Source of the DNA: Sporomusa sp. | GTDB taxonomy: Bacteria; Bacillota_C; Negativicutes; Sporomusales; Sporomusaceae | NCBI GenBank assembly: GCA_029256645.1 | Contig: JAQSXM010000105.1 | Span: 1-9,237, forward strand | Length of the DNA stretch: 9,237 nucleotides | Direction: 5' to 3' | Notes under the pieces: model-generated | The model's input: only the letters and a program-made list of their open reading frames with translations | Told to the model about the DNA's origin: nothing | Database searches by the model: none | Program-made: the position numbers and the translations under genes | Part shown: positions 7,261 to 9,237 of the stretch, piece by piece | How positions within the stretch are numbered: the stretch's first letter is position 1 | Layout: every line of letters begins with the position of its first letter

Positions 7261-7264
7261 ACAT

Positions 7265-7293
7265 TTGAAACACAGGAGCAAAGGTATTATAAT
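7265..7293 (+). promoter_or_regulatory. strong sigma-A-like promoter for ispH-rpsA
   Basis: TTGAAA (7265-7270) and a perfect TATAAT (7288-7293) are separated by exactly 17 bp, beginning 4 bp after the preceding hairpin. Transcription should start near 7300, giving a short leader of about 37 nt before the ATG. No operator or riboswitch is visible, which fits constitutive expression of an essential gene. Confidence 0.8.
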
Positions 7294-7336
7294 AAATAAG
7301 GTGAGTATACCAAAGACTACCCAGCAGGAGGCTCTT

Positions 7337-9237
7337 ATGAAAATCTATCTTGCCGAAAACCGTGGCTTCTGCTATGGTGTAAAGCGAGCTATTGACCTGG
7401 CCTTGAAAGCGGCTGACGCAAATTGTCCAGTACATACACTAGGGCCGATCATCCATAACCCGCAAATGGTACGTCATCTGAAAGATCAGGGCATTGCTGC
7501 TGCCGACAGGCTGGAAGAGATAGCAGCAGGCAAGATCATTATCCGCTCTCATGGCGTTGGCCCTGAAGTGTACCGCCAGGCTGAGGAGAAACAACTGGAT
7601 GTGGTGGATGCCACCTGTCCGCATGTGAAAAAGGCTCAGCAGGCGGCGTATAAACTTTTCACAACTGGATACCGGGTAGTCATCATTGGCGAGCGCCACC
7701 ATCCCGAGGTTCAGAGTATTCTGGCCTGGGCAAATCACGAGGCCGACGTGGTGGAAACACCCCAGGAAGCAGAGGCACTTCCCTTTCATTCCCGGCTGGG
7801 GGTAGTGGCTCAGACTACCTTTGCAGCCGAGGGATTTGCGGCTATTGTTGCCATTCTGCAGTCTAAATGTGAAGATTTGAAGATTGAACGCACCATCTGT
7901 ACGGCAACCGATCTGAGGCAGCAGGCCGCTGTCGATTTGGCAAAAAAGGTTGATATCATGATTGTAGTTGGGGGTAAGAACAGCGCCAATACGGCTCGTC
8001 TGGCCAGTGTCTGCCGCGATGCAGGTACACCTGCTTATCATATTGAATCTGCCAGTGAGCTTAAGCCTGATTGGTTTACCTGTGTACATATTGCCGGGAT
8101 AACAGCCGGCGCATCGACGCCCGATTGGGTTATTGAGGAGGTATATAGCAAGATGGAAGAAATGAATATGACTGATGTTGTTAAATTGGAAATAGGCAGT
8201 ATTGTAAAAGGAACTATTGTTGGTGTTCGTCATGATGAGGTGTTTGTTGATATTGGCTATAAGGCAGAAGGCATCATTCCTTTGGCTGAATTGGCATATC
8301 CGGCACCGCAAACGGCTTTGGATGCTGCAAGCGTAGGGCAGGTTATCGAGGTATTAGTGCTTGACACTGACAGTGCTGATGGTCAGGTCAAGCTTTCTAA
8401 AGTACAGGCTGACAGGCTGACTGCCTGGGATAAACTTGAGCAGGCGTTCACTGCGCAACAGCCGGTCGATGTCAAAATTACCGGGATTGTAAAAGGTGGT
8501 GTGATTGCTGCCGTATTGGGTGTTCGCGGCTTTATCCCGGCTTCGCAGCTTGATCTTAGATTTGTGGAAAACCTAGACTCGTTTGTGGGACAAACTATTC
8601 AGGCTATCCCGATTGAAATCGAGAGGGATAAACAAAAGGCTGTACTTTCACGCAGGCTGGTATTGGTGCAGGAAAAACAAATACTGGAAAAGGAATTATT
8701 TGAAAAATTAGCTGTTGGCCAAACAATTACCGGGAAAGTCAGTCGTCTGGCCAATTTTGGTGCTTTTGTCGATATCGGCGGTATTGATGGGCTTGTACAT
8801 ATTTCCGACTTATCCTGGCAGCGGATCAAAACACCGCAAGAAGTTGTCAACGTTGGCGATGAGGTTACTGTCGTTATCCTCAAAATTGACATTGAGGCTA
8901 AAAAACTGTCACTTAGTTTAAAAGATGTAGAACGAGATCCCTGGTATTCAACTGTTGAAACCCTGACTGTAGGTGCAATCGTTAGCGGAACAGTTAGCAA
9001 ACTTGCCAAGTTTGGCGCCTTTGTTGAAATAAAGAAAGGTGTTGAGGGGCTGGTACATATTTCGGAGATGGCTGAACGCCGGGTGGCCCATCCTGAAGAA
9101 ATTGTCAGCACCGGTCAACAGGTTGCGGTTAAGATACTCAGTATTGATAGAGAGAACAAACGGGTTGGGCTGAGCATGATCCAGGCTGAACAAGATAAAG
9201 AGCGGGCTGAATTCAGCGATTATCTCACGACACAGGC
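7337..9237 (+). CDS. ispH: IspH (HMBPP reductase) fused to ribosomal protein S1 (3' end outside the window)
   Basis: One uninterrupted frame of 633 codons runs off the window end. Residues 1-273 are 4-hydroxy-3-methylbut-2-enyl diphosphate reductase, the last step of the MEP isoprenoid pathway, making IPP and DMAPP. The iron-sulfur ligands are C12 (RGFCYGV), C94 (DATCPHV) and C188 (ICTATDLRQQ). IIHNPQMV, RSHGV, GERHHPEV, AQTTF, GGKNSANT and GASTPDW are also present. From about 282 the chain continues as S1 OB-fold repeats at roughly 285-353, 375-439, 459-532 and 544-617. Repeats 3 and 4 are the most canonical, each with a FGAFV and a GLVHIS motif. S1-type proteins bind mRNA at the ribosome. 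The ATG has AGGAGG at 7326-7331, 5 nt upstream. IspH-S1 fusions are known in Clostridia and Negativicutes, so this is a natural fusion and not an assembly error. Whether the S1 part serves as ribosomal S1 cannot be judged from sequence. Confidence 0.95.
   Translation, partial: MKIYLAENRGFCYGVKRAIDLALKAADANCPVHTLGPIIHNPQMVRHLKDQGIAAADRLEEIAAGKIIIRSHGVGPEVYRQAEEKQLDVVDATCPHVKKAQQAAYKLFTTGYRVVIIGERHHPEVQSILAWANHEADVVETPQEAEALPFHSRLGVVAQTTFAAEGFAAIVAILQSKCEDLKIERTICTATDLRQQAAVDLAKKVDIMIVVGGKNSANTARLASVCRDAGTPAYHIESASELKPDWFTCVHIAGITAGASTPDWVIEEVYSKMEEMNMTDVVKLEIGSIVKGTIVGVRHDEVFVDIGYKAEGIIPLAELAYPAPQTALDAASVGQVIEVLVLDTDSADGQVKLSKVQADRLTAWDKLEQAFTAQQPVDVKITGIVKGGVIAAVLGVRGFIPASQLDLRFVENLDSFVGQTIQAIPIEIERDKQKAVLSRRLVLVQEKQILEKELFEKLAVGQTITGKVSRLANFGAFVDIGGIDGLVHISDLSWQRIKTPQEVVNVGDEVTVVILKIDIEAKKLSLSLKDVERDPWYSTVETLTVGAIVSGTVSKLAKFGAFVEIKKGVEGLVHISEMAERRVAHPEEIVSTGQQVAVKILSIDRENKRVGLSMIQAEQDKERAEFSDYLTTQ
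8136..8141 (+). promoter_or_regulatory. internal Shine-Dalgarno-like site at the IspH/S1 junction
   Basis: AGGAGG sits inside the last IspH codons (E-E-V), 11 nt before an in-frame ATG at 8153, with two more in-frame ATGs at 8162 and 8168. It falls exactly between the two domains and could start a separate S1 protein. The spacing is longer than ideal, and GAG GAG is a common codon pair, so it may be coincidental. Confidence 0.35.

Noticed and set aside
7439..8311. A 290-codon open frame on the minus strand
   Set aside because: It lies opposite the IspH-S1 gene, whose conserved motifs run without interruption on the plus strand. The predicted protein is low-complexity with many Cys and His residues and resembles no family I know. 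No ribosome site supports it.
8599..9111. A 170-codon open frame on the minus strand with internally repetitive protein sequence
   Set aside because: The apparent repeats are the mirror of the two similar S1 repeats encoded on the plus strand, so it is a shadow and not a repeat protein.

Overview
The window suggests a bacterium of the Firmicutes, most likely a Negativicutes/Sporomusaceae-type or related clostridial anaerobe. The evidence is an aroA-cmk-plsC gene order, Gram-positive-style Shine-Dalgarno sequences (AGGAGG, AAAGGGGG), sigma-A-like promoters, and an IspH protein fused in frame to ribosomal protein S1, an arrangement known from Clostridia and Negativicutes. All genes are on the plus strand. 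There is no rRNA, tRNA, CRISPR array or mobile element.

Region 1 (about 1-2621) is a tight housekeeping cluster: aroA (EPSP synthase, shikimate pathway), cmk (cytidylate kinase) and plsC (1-acylglycerol-3-phosphate acyltransferase). Gaps are 12 nt between aroA and cmk and an 8-nt overlap between cmk and plsC. The first ~35 nt may hold the end of an upstream gene.

Region 2 (2638-7183) is a sensing and uptake module. It contains a LytS/BtsS-type membrane histidine kinase, an overlapping LytTR-type response regulator, and a CstA-family transporter. In E. coli the equivalent pair BtsS/BtsR senses pyruvate and activates the CstA-family pyruvate transporter gene btsT. Here the kinase keeps the sensor residues that I recall as important for pyruvate binding in E. 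coli BtsS (one is Ser to Thr), so pyruvate sensing and uptake is the best prediction. The kinase and regulator follow plsC closely and look co-transcribed with the housekeeping genes. An intrinsic terminator follows the regulator. cstA then has its own promoter-like sequence preceded by a 21-bp-spaced direct repeat that could be the regulator's operator, and an unusual leader.

Region 3 (7184-9237) begins with a GC-rich hairpin after cstA. A near-consensus promoter (TTGAAA-N17-TATAAT) follows, and then an IspH-S1 fusion gene that runs off the end of the window. Its IspH domain has the three cluster-binding cysteines, and four S1 repeats are visible. A Shine-Dalgarno-like sequence and ATG codons lie exactly at the domain junction and could allow a free S1 protein to be made.

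The most interesting points are the insertion of a pyruvate-sensing module between genes that are commonly neighbours (plsC and ispH-rpsA), the putative LytTR operator overlapping a terminator, the cstA leader, and the possible internal translation start in the fusion gene. Nothing here amounts to a wholly undescribed system.
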